Below, piece after piece: positions 33,176-45,299 of a stretch of DNA of 64,000 bases; position 1 is the stretch's first letter; each line of letters begins with the position of its first letter. Both the position numbers and the translations under genes were made by a program. The DNA comes from Dryococelus australis. Taxonomy: Eukaryota > Arthropoda > Insecta > Phasmatodea > Phasmatidae. The DNA is taken from NCBI GenBank assembly GCA_029891345.1, contig CM057002.1, forward strand, positions 17,606,295-17,670,294. The letters run 5' to 3'. The notes beneath the pieces are model-generated. The model made no database searches. It had not been told where the DNA came from and was given only the letters and a program-made list of their open reading frames with translations.

Positions 33176-33279
33176 CCTACTGTTATTCTGCAAAACTTCA
33201 ATATTTACTGAAAATTGTGTTTCTTATCTGAAAGAGAGAGTCCTTTATAATTTTTATTTGATTTAAACGATAAAACACT

Positions 33280-33520
33280 AGACAAACACAAACACTCGCC
33301 TCACACCTAGGCTACCCGGGTTCGAATCCCGGCGCGGTCACTCTCGGATTTTCTCTTTTTGGAATCGTGCCGGACGATGCCGCTGGTCAGCGGGTTTTCT
33401 CGGGGATCTCCCGTTTCCCCCGCCTTTTCTATCCCAGCACTGCTCCATACTCATCACGCTTGACCCTCATCAGCTCTCAAGACCTCGATGTAAAGAGCCG
33501 TCCAAATCTCTTCATTCACA
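33280..33520 (+). mobile_element. tRNA-derived SINE
   Basis: B-box GGGTTCGAATCCC at about 33318-33330, a CACTCGCCTCACACC segment before it, then the shared body GACGATGCCGCTGGTCAGCG to CTCAAGACCTCGATGT. The head A-box is not clear. Confidence 0.75.
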
Positions 33521-33525
33521 ATACG

Positions 33526-33819
33526 TAGGGATAGGAAAAATTCGTGATTTCAATTACATGTAGGCTAGACTCCACAGTCATATGTATACTCGAGCTTCAG
33601 ATGTTTGTTCATTAGCTGCTGACCCATAGAGTAGCAGGTGTTAATTCACACCTAGCAGTATGGCACTCGCTACTTGTTTACTTGCAAGTCTGCTATTGGC
33701 TTAGAGTCTTCCAGGGCATGTCTAATTAACTGCGATCGAATTGCAAAGTCAACTTCAGTGTACACGTGTTTGACGTCTATCTTGTCCTGAAATGAACTCG
33801 CGAAATGTTCCTGCCCCTA
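33526..33819 (-). mobile_element. C-family MITE
   Basis: Begins TAGGGATAGGAAAAATTCGT and ends CGCGAAATGTTCCTGCCCCT. It is inverted relative to 4073-4354. Interior blocks: GCTAGACTCCACAGTC, TTGGCTTAGAGTCTTCC. Confidence 0.8.
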
Positions 33820-34446
33820 ACTATACGTCACGGTTATTGTATATGTGTGCGTTAACACTGTAGTCGCATTCTCGAAAATTTTCTCACTTGAAAACCCACA
33901 CCAGTATAAATGGTAGAAAAATGCAATACGACAGTGGTTCCACAGGTTTGTCTTGGACAAAAGCTCTTCAGTGGAGGCGGCTATAGTAATATATGTATCT
34001 TTCTTTCTTGGAAGTTGGTGCACGTATTTCAGAGTTTGTTAGTAACGTCTTCACTTTCTTCGCCCACCCCCCCCCCCCCTCCCCCACAAGACGTAAAGTT
34101 GCCTGTTACCGTACTTTTTTCCATTCTGCGGAAAATCTTCGTCCTCGCTGCCCGAGCACATTTAGTGCAAAGGGCCTATTTTATCGCCACCCGTCTTACA
34201 GAAGAACTGCCCGGGGCACGCTTCGTATTCATGGGACACGTCGCAAACTGTCTTATCATCCTCGAGAGGGCTGCAGGAACATTTCTCCTTATCTGCCGTG
34301 TAAGCACGCCCAGAACATTTTCTCAGACTGTATTTCTTCCAAGTCTGAAAATATCTCTCTCTCTCTGTAGCTTACATGTAGAGCTTGTGAAAGAGTAATA
34401 ATTAGAGATTGAAAAATTTCGTATCTTCAGTCGATTTATTGGTAGA
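33820..34446. other. Unassigned
   Basis: Two overlapping plus-strand frames (33910-34398 and 33993-34370) share the same stretch in different frames. No domain seen. A poly-C run lies at about 34067-34082. Confidence 0.35.
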
Positions 34447-34861
34447 TATAGGCTGTTCACAGTAAAGTGAGCACTTTTGAAATCAATCTTAGAAAAAAGT
34501 CACTGCCCCTGCTTGTATATATTTCAACTGAGTGGCATGCACCCAGTACAGTTGGTAACGCTGGATGGAAAGTAGTTCCGTACCTTACAGTCGAATAAAA
34601 AGTGTTAGGTAACCATTTGCGGTAATTTAAATTATTTCTTTCGCTTCCTGTTTTTTTCCTGCTTCGAAATGTAAAAATGTCCAGATTTGTAAAATTATTA
34701 ATTTTTCTAATAATTTCAGAATTTCATTTGAACGACGCATGAATAAAGTGATGAAGCCATGACAATTTTATTTTACATAAGGTGGAAGACTACACAATGT
34801 GCATACAAGTAGATCTTAATCATGGCTTTCTAAGTGCTCATTTTAACGTGAACAGCCTATA
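34447..34861 (-). mobile_element. A-family MITE
   Basis: From TAGGCTGTTCACAGTAAAGT to TTAACGTGAACAGCCTATA, with a small deletion around the ATATTTCAACTGAGTGG block. Confidence 0.85.
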
Positions 34862-35134
34862 CCCTATATTTTTGTGTTATAAAGTGACACCAGGCTACAA
34901 TTGACAATAGTGTTACAAGATGCCAGAGGGGTGTATCAGAATTGGTGAGGACTGGCGGTCTTTAAAAATATAAGAACTTAATCTGATATTAGCTTAGTCG
35001 CGCAGCAATTATTTACAACACTAAACTATCTATCTCAGTTCTTATTAATACCCTTCTCATACTCTCTATATTGGTTGTAGTCACTTAATTTACACTCATT
35101 ATTAACATACGTTCGTTCAGTCTGTTGCCATCAT

Positions 35135-35589
35135 CTAAATCTTTGCGGACGTACAAAATTATTGGCACTGAGGATAAGATTGAAGTGAGCTGCTCATATT
35201 CTCCACTACAGCTATACAAGCTGTGTTGGTCTGTGTAGTTTCATTTACCAGTGTCCAATTGGTTCTGGCTACACCTCACATGCTTATGTTGTATTCTGCG
35301 ACGTCTATTATTGGCCAATGATGTCGCGCGTTGACTGTGTTACAATTAATGTGTCGCTACAGATGTACCACGCTTAACAACTCTTCGTGTACATTTGAGA
35401 AGTTCTTAAAAAGAGCATTTGATATACCTACAAATTAAAAGGTTGGCCATTTGCAATTTTTTCTTGTATTCCGATAACGTCCAGCGAAATAGCAATACTA
35501 TAAAAGTGTTAGTTTTATATTCAAGAGAAAATTAATTTACATGTAAACGTATCCCCGTGTATATACGCGCAAGCTCCTCAAAGGGTTAA
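35135..35589 (+). mobile_element. G-family TTAA MITE
   Basis: Right end CAAGCTCCTCAAAGGG before TTAA (35586-35589). The left end is worn (AATCTTTGCGGACGT). Contains GTATATACGCGC, matching the reverse copy at 46399, and CCAATTGG, ATTGGCCAATG motifs. Confidence 0.7.
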
Positions 35590-36799
35590 AATGTCTTACA
35601 CTCATTCATACAGTCCAGGAGACCCGTCTGCCAGTTCGACTCTTCACTGCACCGAAGCTAGTAGTTCGCAGAGTTTCACTCCCGCAGGTCTACTCTCGCC
35701 GCCGCTTGGCGCTCTGCTGACTCGTCGTCTCGCGCAGTCCTCCAAACTCTCGTCTCGAACATTCTCGGCTCGAAGACCCGTCGCTGCTTCAGCGGCGTCA
35801 GTCGCCCGATCTGGAATGTTCCCGGCGCATCGCCACGCATCACGCTGGGAGAGGCGAGGACAACTAACGAGGGAATTATTTCAGATGACCGCAGGAATTG
35901 GATCCGCCTAACGCCAGAAGCGCGCGAGTTGCAAAAAGCATGTCGTAGCTGCACGCAGCGGGATCCTTTGTGCCTCGGTGACCGCTCGTCACATCCAGAG
36001 GGTCACTAAATTATAGGGTAGAATGACTTCGCAAGCTGTTGAAAAAAAATGAAAATAATGCTCATTAATAAAGCAAACTGTATATTTTATAAACAATATC
36101 ATTTTATTTTTAAGTTTACTTAAGTTTAATTTAATTAAGTTTAATTACTGTTATCACCATTCATAAAATACATAATTTTGATGTTGGCATGCACTGTCAG
36201 CGCCTGAGCGTTGAGTTGTTTTGTTTCCGTCGTTATTTTCGTTGCTGGAGAAGGCGGAGTTGATGTTTGCAATCAATTGCAGGAATTGGAATTGAGCTTT
36301 ATTGAATTTTCAAATGCTGATTCCCTAAGGGTTAAATTGTAGAAGAGTTATTGATATCAGCGATAATGCCTTTCTAAAATAAATAAATATGTAGAATTAG
36401 CATTTTAATAAACGATTGTGCAGTCAGCAGAGTAGCCAACCTATGTATTCTCTACCACCCAATTGTTAAAAACACATTTAGTCCCATCTTACCGTTTTTA
36501 AATACAGCATTTAATTATAACATTTTTACCAAATTGTTATTAGCAGTAACTAAAACGACTGTCTGAAAATTGGAATAATTATGTGTAAGAGTTGTATGGT
36601 TGGCAGCAAATTCTACCTAATAGCCCAAACATAGAGGAAAATAAGGGCCAGCCAAAATAGCATTGGGCTTCGTCTCTTTATCTTACTTGCTTTGTGATCA
36701 CATGACTACTCTGTGCTTTTCTTCCGCTCGTTCACGCGGGACAGGACAAGAAACCCCGAGGCAAGACAGCGAGCACGTAACAATACACTTTATCTGCTG
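35590..36799. other. Unassigned; GC-rich island 35620-36000
   Basis: The GC-rich part has frames on both strands without domains. The last bases, GGGTCACTAAATTATAGGGT, resemble in reverse the CGACCCTATAATTTTATT at 51735, hinting at related LTR ends. From 36000 AT-rich sequence with nothing recognised. Confidence 0.35.
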
Positions 36800-37195
36800 T
36801 AGTCTATTCGCGGTTTATTTACAGGTTTTGAATCAAACCTTTGAACAGTCACCCCAAGTACGATATGTTAATTTATTTTCTAAATATATGTCGTGTATCG
36901 GAAGCGTCTTATACTTGTGTTAACATAAAAGCATCTTATTTTTGGTTGTGTAGCTTTAACTTACGTTTTATTTTATTAACACAAATAAAAACAGGGAGAA
37001 AATAGGTGTGTTGGTAATGCTAAATAAGATATAGTTCTTATGCAGAATGTTATTACACTGAATGCGCACGAATGCGGCGCGCTGTCACTTTGGTGTAGTT
37101 TTCTAGACTTGGTTTGCATGAGGCGGAGGAATATCCTGGAAGTAGAACTTTATCAGGATTTCAGAAAAGTGTGAAGTATCCGTGAAAGGTCTATA
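36800..37195 (+). mobile_element. I-family element, uninterrupted
   Basis: From TAGTCTATTCGCGGTTTATT to CCGTGAAAGGTCTATA. 396 bp. Contains AACAGGGAGAAAATAGGTGT and GTTGGTAATGCTA, shared with the copies at 49664, 50333 and 60463. No coding capacity. Confidence 0.7.
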
Positions 37196-37367
37196 CAGAG
37201 CAAGTAGATACCCTATAGTCTATATAATATCGTGTTATAAGATTCCACCAAGCTAGACTCCACAGTCCTCTACGCCGGTAGTTCTCAACCTTTGTGAGAT
37301 CGCGACTTAGAAAAATGAGGTTTTTATAGGATTTCTCATGAAAATCTTCCCGAATTATTGTTTATTC

Positions 37368-37990
37368 GTAACTAGCTTTTACCCGCGACTTCGCACGCGT
37401 GGTTATAATAATGAAGTTTATGTCAGTACACATACACAGATCATGCGAATTTTTAAAAGTTATTATAATAAAGCCCACCATAGTTTCATTAATGTTTTTA
37501 TTTCTAAAATACTAATATTTCTTCTTCCAGGTTTAATGGAGTTATTAAATTACACCCTACCATCTCAACGCACTTTTTTTTATGTTTCTGTGGCCCCATT
37601 ATTTGGTTCTCTACCCACTGAGCTACTGCGGCCGCGCTTGGAATAACTCTAGCCACTGGGCCACTACGGCTTTTTGGAACGAAATGTTTACTGCCCATAG
37701 ACAAAAATAAAGGAGAAATGAAGGAATTTTTACAGTGCTTTTTATACAGTAATCAGTCCTAAGAAAAGCTTAATCCGGTACTTATTTACAATAACAATTT
37801 TCCTGAAGGAAGTGAGATATTTTTCCGGGATAAAAAGTAGCCTATGTCACTCTCCGACCTTCGAACTATTTCTGTGCAAAAAATCACGTCGATCCGTTGC
37901 TCCGTTTTGACGTCAAAGGAGGACAAACAAACAAACAAACTCACTTTCCCATTTATTATATTGAATAATATACTATAGTAAATATTGCCA
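37368..37990 (+). mobile_element. Insect-type interspersed retroposon, 3' tail
   Basis: Starts TAGCTTTTACCCGCGACTTC and contains CCGGGATAAAAAGTAGCCTA (from 37825), a TCACGTCGATCCGTTGCTC block, then an ACAAACAAACAAAC tail and a TATTATATTGAATAATA end. Sequences of this form are common across insect genomes as retroposon tails; I cannot name the clade. Inside, on minus, two tRNA A-box-like motifs lie at 37614-37625 and 37652-37663. Confidence 0.55.
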
Positions 37991-38377
37991 CGACAATGCT
38001 GATACCAAAGTCGTGGCACGTGCTATATTAATTTTTTGACTGTCTTTCTGAGACACAGCTATGTTTAAATAACAAGTTCATATTCAGGAACATTTTTTTT
38101 AATGCGAAGATTAGTTTGTAACTTTATACATAGTCTATGCAGTATTACAAAGGAAACTTCATATGCTAGTATGTGATATTTTTTACAAGCTTTTCTACGA
38201 CTGTGGGATACAAGGAACGCCATATTCCTAGCTTTGACAGCCACTAAGGTGCCACTACACGACTTTCCTATATAAAATAATAGAAGGATAATTAATTTGT
38301 ATGGCAGTATGAGAAAGAGAGGTAAGTGAGAAATGAGCATTATCTTTCTGCGACTGATAGCGGTGAAGAAAATTGAT
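37991..38377. other. Unassigned
   Basis: AT-rich, with a 91-codon minus-strand frame (38065-38340) of no recognisable domain. Confidence 0.35.
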
Positions 38378-39208
38378 ATAGTTCGTTCACGGTAAACTGA
38401 ACACTTTTGAAAGCCCTGCTTAAGATCTACTTGTATTCACATTGCATTTTATTCCACTGACATGGGCCTTATCACTTTAGTCATGCGTCAGCCAAGGAAA
38501 ACTGTGAAATGATTACGATAGTAAATATATTACTAATTTGTTAATTTTTATACTTGTATCAATTAAAAAATACAGAACGCAAGAAAATCGTTTCAGTGTT
38601 CACAAACGTTAACGTAATACTTTTAAGTCAACGTTACGGCATGGCACTACGTCCCCTCTATCGTTTCCAACTTTGCAGGGCGCATATCACACAGTGTGCC
38701 CGTTAAAATATACACTGGTAAAGGCTGTTCACGATAAAGTGAGCACTTTTGAAATCAACGTTAGAAAAATGTCACTCCCCCTACCTGCAGTATATTATAA
38801 CGGGAGGAGTGAATGGCATGCGTCCAGTAAAGTCGGTAACGATGGAGGGGAAAATACTTCCGTATATTAACGTCGAACAAAATTTGTTACGTAATCATTT
38901 GTAATAATTCAAATTATTTCTCTCGCTTTCTGTATTTTTTAATGCACCGAAGTGTAGAAATGAGCAGATTTGCACAAAATTTACTTTTCTAATAATTTCA
39001 CAGTTTCACTTGACTGACGCATGAATAAATTGATGAGGCCCATGGCAATGCTAATTTTACATAAGGCGGAAGAACACACAGCGCACACACAAGTAGATCT
39101 TAAGCAGGGCTTTCAAAAGTGCTCATTTTACCGTGAACAGCCTAGAAGAACAGTGACTTTTTCAAAGGTTGATTTCAAAACGGCTAAGTTTAACTTGAAC
39201 AGCCTATA
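38378..39208 (+). mobile_element. A-family MITE split by another A copy
   Basis: Left part 38378-38718 runs from TATAGTTCGTTCACGGTAAA to GCCCGTTAAAATATACACTG. The right part 39146-39208 (GAACAGTGACTTTTTCAAAG, TTAACTTGAACAGCCTATA) supplies the missing end. Confidence 0.8.
38719..39145 (-). mobile_element. A-family MITE nested in an A copy
   Basis: From TAAAGGCTGTTCACGATAAA to TACCGTGAACAGCCTA, in opposite orientation to its host. Full length and well preserved. Confidence 0.85.
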
Positions 39209-39471
39209 CACGAAGTGATTTAGTGACTCCTGTCCATTTGAGTAATTAACGCTTTGAGAGTTGTTTTCGTTGCTGAGAACCGTAGGAGCACTCCCGGCTA
39301 AGAAGCATTTCGTCGCCGCTGTCTTCAAAGAATGCCGACGTCGTAATCTCAAAGGCAAACTCCATACAACTCGATTAAATTTAAACGACGAAATGTTCTA
39401 AGTTGGCAGCACTAAAGTAGAACCTGCGCGTAAATATTTTCTACTGTCTCTTCTACACTGGTACCTCAGCT

Positions 39472-39898
39472 ATAGGCGGTTCACGGTAAAATGAGCACTT
39501 TTGGAAGCCCTGTTTAAGTTCTACTTATATGCACGTTGTGTATTCCTCCGCCTTATGTAAACTTAACGTTGCCGTGGGCCTCGTCACTTTATTCATGCGT
39601 CGGTCAAGTGAAACTGTGAAATTATAAGAAAAGTAAATATGTCACAAATATGGTAATTTTTACACATAGAGGCATAAAAAAAACAGAAAGCAAAATAAAT
39701 AATTTAAGTCATCACAAATGGTTACATAACACTTTTTATTCGACGTTAGGATATGGAACTACTTTACAACCATCAGTCACAAACTTTACCGGGTGAATGT
39801 CACTCGGTGCGCCCGTTAAAATATATGTAGATAGGAGCAGTGGTTTTTTTCCTAAGGTTGATTAAAAAAGTGCTCACTTTATCATGAATATCCTTTAC
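39472..39898 (+). mobile_element. A-family MITE
   Basis: From ATAGGCGGTTCACGGTAAAA to ATCATGAATATCCTTTA. Its right end is 1 bp from the candidate LTR that follows. Confidence 0.85.
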
Positions 39899-39899
39899 T

Positions 39900-40694
39900 T
39901 GTAGTGTCAACACGCGGACTTCTGCGTGCGGCCAGTCTCGGCGCAGTGACTCACGCAGACCCGGCAGCTGCTATACCGCCGGACTGGCGGGAAATTATTG
40001 ACAGCTGGCCTAAAATGGTGTCACCGCCGCCACTTCCCCTCCCCCCTTTCCCAACATCCCTTATGGAAGAGCCAGCGGCGAACTATTGTACGAACTTTCT
40101 GGTAATCTCCACCCTCGCCCCGACCCAACGTGTGAGAAATAGTTTGGAACAGGGTGCCTGCTACTATAAATACAATCGCAGCCGGAGGTCGACAGTATGT
40201 GATACTCATCTGGCGAAGTGCGGCGACGAGTGACCCTATGGTTAGCGGTGGTGTGAGGGACTGCGAAGGGCGAGGTATCCGGCGAGTAGAGTGCGACGGC
40301 ATGCGGGAGAGCTCCAGAACGTTCCGAAAAGGTAGCCTGGTTATATCTGAACTGAGGCAAGGTGGAACTTAATTGAGGAGGAATACAGAATTGATTGTAA
40401 ATACTGGAAGTGTCAAATGTAAAATATACAATTTTAATAGCAATTCAGCAGGTGTAAACAATCGATTATTAATACTGGCATCAAATGTTTCATTCGATTA
40501 ATTTCTGTGAGGTGATACGATTGTGTAAATCTTATTTGTAAATAGCGACCGATAGCCATTTACTGTCGAGTATTTTTTTGAGTTGTTTGTAAATAAACTA
40601 GGAAATTAATATTAAATTGTTTCATTGGTTAGGAACCTCCTCCCTTAAAGAACCTGGCCAATCTCACAGACTTTGAGAACATTATAACAGTATA
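39900..40694 (+). mobile_element. Candidate solo LTR
   Basis: Begins TGTAGTGTCAACACGCGG. There is a TATAAATA box at 40165-40172 and an AATAAA signal at 40592-40597. A 5-bp repeat TTACT sits directly outside both ends (39895-39899, 40695-40699). The order TATA box, then polyadenylation signal, fits an LTR. The right end (CAGTATA) is not the usual CA, so the boundary or the call may be wrong. No retroelement interior is adjacent. Confidence 0.45.
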
Positions 40695-40699
40695 TTACT

Positions 40700-41216
40700 G
40701 GTGACTGACTGAGAAGACAGCTGTACTGCAGACAAGGCAGCTTGATATTAGACAACTTATTTATTTATTTTTTACTCAGATTGCTCCATAGGATGTCTTG
40801 TAAGCATACACCTGCAAAAGAAGTTTTTTTTTATACTTCAGGGTACCGTTCTCGATCTTATACATAGGGACAACACATTTCTTTAGGTCCACCAACTCTT
40901 TAGAAAAATATTATACTATGTTGCAAAATATATGCTGTCTTCTTCCATGCGTAACGTAAATCGCATTTTAAAAATATAATCATGTTGGAGAGTGTAATAA
41001 TTTAAAAAAAGTTTGCATACTCTTCATTCAAATATGTACTGCTAATCTGGAAGCCTCTCTACTTTTACGTTTATGGAATGATACACATTCATGTAGCCAA
41101 ATGCGAATCCTATATTTCATTAAATGTACTAACGAAAAAAAAAATGCGTCGGCTTAAATACAACACGCATCAGAAATGTCGGGCTCGTAACACTTGTTAG
41201 TGAGAGACTGAAAGGA
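40700..41216. other. Unassigned, with a possible hairpin-element fragment
   Basis: The part 40905-40960 (AATATTATACTATGTTGCAA, ATATATGCTGTCTTCTTCCA) resembles part of the hairpin arm at 8430-8475. Nothing else recognised. Confidence 0.35.
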
Positions 41217-41386
41217 TTATCATGTGGGAATAGTGCTGGACGATGCCACTGGTCGGCGGGTTTTCTCGGTGATCTCCGGTTTGCCCCTTCCGTGCATTCC
41301 AGCGCTGCTCCATTCTCACCTCGCTTCACCCTCATCGGCTCTCAAGACCACGATGTTAAGAGCAGGCCGAATCTCTTCACTCAACT
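41217..41386 (+). mobile_element. SINE body, head missing
   Basis: From GGACGATGCCACTGGTCGGC through CTTCACCCTCATCGGCTC to CGATGTTAAGAGCAGGCC. The 5' tRNA-like part is absent; truncation of this kind is usual for retroposons. Confidence 0.7.
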
Positions 41387-41435
41387 ACACTGCATTATCA
41401 AAAGCCATTGAACTATATAATGTCTAGTCTGTAGC

Positions 41436-41805
41436 TTAAGGGGAATGGTGCATGAAATCAGTATATTTACCCGATTTTCGATGTAAGTCGTTTTCCGAAG
41501 GGTTTAGCGAAATTTTTTACTCGACAAGGCGCAAATAATACTTTTCAACATCTGTTTACGTTGTTAGATATTCACTGCCGTCGTTATTCTCGAAGCACTA
41601 ATGGGAGAAAAGAAAGAATTTTGGTTCTCTTATCTTCAATCAGAGCTCCAAGAACAACGAACACATTAAATTTGTAACAATGTAAGAAGGTGCTCAAAAT
41701 GTTCATTTACGTCTTGTCGAGGAAAACACTTTGAAAAATCCGCTGTATTACAAGCTATGACAAAAATAATATAAATATACGGTTTGCGTGTACCATTCCC
41801 CCTAA
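41436..41805. repeat. Third palindromic element
   Basis: Terminal inverted repeat AAGGGGAATGGTGCATG at left and its complement GCGTGTACCATTCCCCCTAA at right. Pairing continues inward: TTACTCGACAAGGCGC with the complement of CGTCTTGTCGAGGAAA. Arms about 120 bp, spacer about 130 bp. TTAA at left and CTAA at right. Confidence 0.7.
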
Positions 41806-41929
41806 CAATGATATTTCGAAGGGGGAATAGCACTCTTCCGTTATAAAGCTGCCACGTAGTTCAAGGATAAAAAAAAGTTTCCAGTCAAAGGTAGAAAAGT
41901 TTCATACTCCGAGCCTTCATTGAACTTTC

Positions 41930-41935
<6 letters not shown>

Positions 41936-41969
<34 letters not shown>

Positions 41970-42306
41970 GCTGCGAACCGCAATGGGATGCTGCGGTTTT
42001 GGCAAATGGTGGGTGGTGGTGGGAGGCTGGGCCTAAACTTGCCAGCTGATGAGGAACTGGAGGTGAGGAGAAGTTGGCAGAAGAGCGTCGCTAATACCAA
42101 CCTCCTCCCACTCTCATAAATTACCCGCGGCCCTCTTTTACTGCTTCCGCAGGAGTTAGTTCCACCTCCCCCTACGCGCGCGCATGGATACGCTGCGCCG
42201 CGGAGAAGGCCTGCTCGCACGTGCACATCCGCCGTCGTAAATAAACCCCCGTCAAGGGAGCGCGGGCGTGAAATATTAATACCGGCAATAAAGCAAGAGC
42301 AGAAGT

Positions 42307-42360
<54 letters not shown>
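41936..42360. repeat. Opposed (CT)n and (GA)n microsatellites
   Basis: (CT)n at 41936-41968 and (GA)n at 42311-42357, complementary to each other. Between them is GC-rich sequence without a recognised gene; the 182-codon minus-strand frame across it is padded with Ser-Leu repeats from the microsatellite. Confidence 0.8.
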
Positions 42361-42361
<1 letters not shown>

Positions 42362-45299
42362 TAGCGCCAACATAACGGCCTGCGAACTGGAATGCGGGGA
42401 TAATAGAAAATTAACATTTAATTCCTGGGGCATCGCAGTATCGCGTAAGCGCGGTAGTGAAAAATTACTTAGCCTTTCTGCGGTAACAGATTACTGACCA
42501 TCCACAAACGTGTAGAGGATTGAAAAGAAATACCTTCTCTTGTTTATTTGTAAACACTGGGTGGTAAAATTCATCAGGCGTTCTAATTAATCGGATTAGC
42601 CGGATTAAAATTAAATTTTACTCAGCCCTTATGGAAACATAACACCATGTTGCAATTAAAAAAACAACCTCGCCAATACTAACGAGAAATTAATACTTTC
42701 TATACTTTGATGTTGCCACATGAAAGATCTTAAAATCATTGTGCCATTTTACAAATTAATTTACTTTTTTTACACATCCATTAGTTTGGTTATTTATTTA
42801 ATTATTTATTTAATTATTTATTTACTCGTATTCTTTTTTTTTTCACATACATGTTCATTACCGTGTATGTTTCATGCTTCGTAGTAGACTAAAAGTATTT
42901 ATTTCATGAACAAATAAATACCAGTCAGTATCTTAATAAGAGTGAGAGAATTTGGAATAATAATATTTAGGAAATTAATTAGCATTTACGAAGAATGGTG
43001 GTTTCCCATTGCTTAGGCCGTATCCTAATTTGAAAGTTTGTTCACTTTCACTCCCGTACAATCTCTAATAGTCTTAAATTGAGTCGTGCGCATTCTATAA
43101 GCTTTCGGCTTTAATTCTATGACGGGAATGGTAAGTGATGGTGAAAAATAAACCTTTGCTCGTTTCTCCTATTAATAGAATACATTTGGTGTTTTTTTCA
43201 TATTATCTTCTTCTTTTGGTTTTGAATTTTCGTGTTAGAAAGTAATAATAATACATGAATGTGTGGTGGAATAGAATGTCAAGTGAGGAATCTAAAATTT
43301 AAAAGAAAATATTTCTTTTACGGAAGGAAAGAAATAAATGTATATCATGTGTGGGTGCCTTGTGTAACATAAATTACGTTGAATCTGCTAAATGTGATAT
43401 TTAGCTTAAACTGTGTTGTGATATTATCTTTGCCATGAGAGAGTACTCGACTGATTTTCTTCATCTGTGGTGCGTTTTATAATCAATCAACTTATCATAG
43501 AACACAAGAAACATTTTTTACAACATTACTTAAATGATATCACACGCAACTACGTTTCCAAAATTATTAGTACTTTAATACAAGATCAAAATACTCAACA
43601 TTACATCACGGATCAAACAATACGAAATGAAAATTCAATAAAACAAGAAAAATGTGCTGCTGTCAGCCTATCATTGCAAAAATGATGGGATCTGCTAAAA
43701 ATTACCCATTGAAACGCCGGTGTACAAGAACATGACGCAACAAACATTTATGAAAACGTCTAGACTGATTCCAATAAAGTTCACCTTTTCTCCTCAAGCA
43801 ATATTACGGCTAGCAATTTAAATCACACCAGAGATTCTTTGGATTTTATATTTCGGACCATTGGTTGTACGTTCATTCACGTTATATCTTATCTAGCAGA
43901 TTTATTACAGGATTATATATTTTAATGTTTCAACTTCTATTCGTACTTTGATCCCAAGACTTCCAAATCAAATAATTTTGTGGGATGGCTCGACAGGAAG
44001 AATGGAAGAACTACTGCATCTTAAATTGGAACTGGCTTACACTAGGTCGTGTTGCGACGCCGAGGCCTCCACTCGAACTCGGACATTTCCAATACCCGGG
44101 CGTCAGTCATGTGCTGTGGGAATCGTTGACGTCTCAATAGAATGGAACAGCTGGGTCTCCAGCTGACATAATACTGCGCCGCTGGTCCATCTCCTTAAGG
44201 CCGACATCAGCGTTGCTGTTCCTCAGTTTCCTTCACGTCTACTTACGGACATGTTACAAGCAAGAAGCACAATATTCTCCAAAAAAAACTTCCTTCGTGT
44301 TCTCTTAACAATTACCGTGGCGACATGTCCTTCTTGTGTCGATGATCCAAGATAAAAGTATCACTGTAGGAATTTATGTGCAGAGAAACTAACTATCCAA
44401 ATGTAGGTTGCCAAGCCCTAAGAGAAAACTGTTTTAAGCAGTCCAGAACTAAAATAATTCATTTTGTCATAGTAACATCACATATTAATCAAAACAGAAT
44501 GTATGGACTCTACTAAAAAATTTAAATAACATTGTCACAATGCAAAACTTAAATATAAACAAATATTAAAATAATGTTAAACTTCTGGAGGATGAACAAG
44601 GAAATAAATAAATGAATTTAAAAGGGCAAATACTGGGTTTAACACATCAAAACATTATCTCAGCAAATAAGTATTTAGAATGAAACAACAACAACAACAA
44701 GACACTTTACCACAGTGTAGTATCATTACAGGCTCCTTGACTCGTGTCCGCAAGTATGCTTAAGATGCGGAAGTCTGAAATAAAGCCTTTTTAAACTGCA
44801 TCAGAGGACTCCAAAATATCATTTACAGCATGTGTGGTAACTTTATCGTACCATTCCGTCGTCATCTGGGGTAAGATGTCTCTTCGTAGATAAACAAACT
44901 GGACGCAGGTTTAATAGATTCGTCGAAACACCAGTATTTCAAACCCTCTGCACGGCAGTTAAACCGCCAGGCAGGCAGAGGTAGCGGAACATATCAGCCC
45001 AGTAAATGGCTAATAACAGTTAATCGAGAACAATGTGAGATAGTGGAACAAAGCAGCCTAGCATACAGTTTACCGATAACAGTTATTCTCACTAACAGGC
45101 ATCAGCAATAGGCTGGGAACAGGAACAGGTACGGACGGGCTGTTCCTGAGACATGAACACAAACATAAACATACTGCTTTATTAGCTCATCTCATCGCTA
45201 CATCTCACTGATAGCGGGTCCAGTTCCACCAAACACGGGTAAGGAAGCAACCATGGCCCTTGCCACGCAGCGACATGATAGCAAAGCTACACCGCGGAT
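42361..45299. other. Unassigned, mostly AT-rich
   Basis: Nearly 3 kb with no recognised element. A (TTAT)n-like stretch is at about 42790-42830. Frames at 43467-43685 and 43948-44166 have no domain. The quieter, less repetitive texture makes this a candidate for intron or intergenic sequence. Confidence 0.4.

Noticed and set aside
32760-33266. 168-codon Phe/Leu/Ser frame resembling a membrane protein
   Set aside because: Comes from a pyrimidine tract (TTC, CTT, TCT codons); the composition alone explains it.
33910-34398. 162-codon plus-strand frame
   Set aside because: Overlaps another long frame in a different register, contains a poly-C run and shows no domain.
41885-42433. 182-codon minus-strand frame with Ser-Leu repeats
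   Set aside because: Created by (CT)n and (GA)n microsatellites on either side of a GC-rich spacer.
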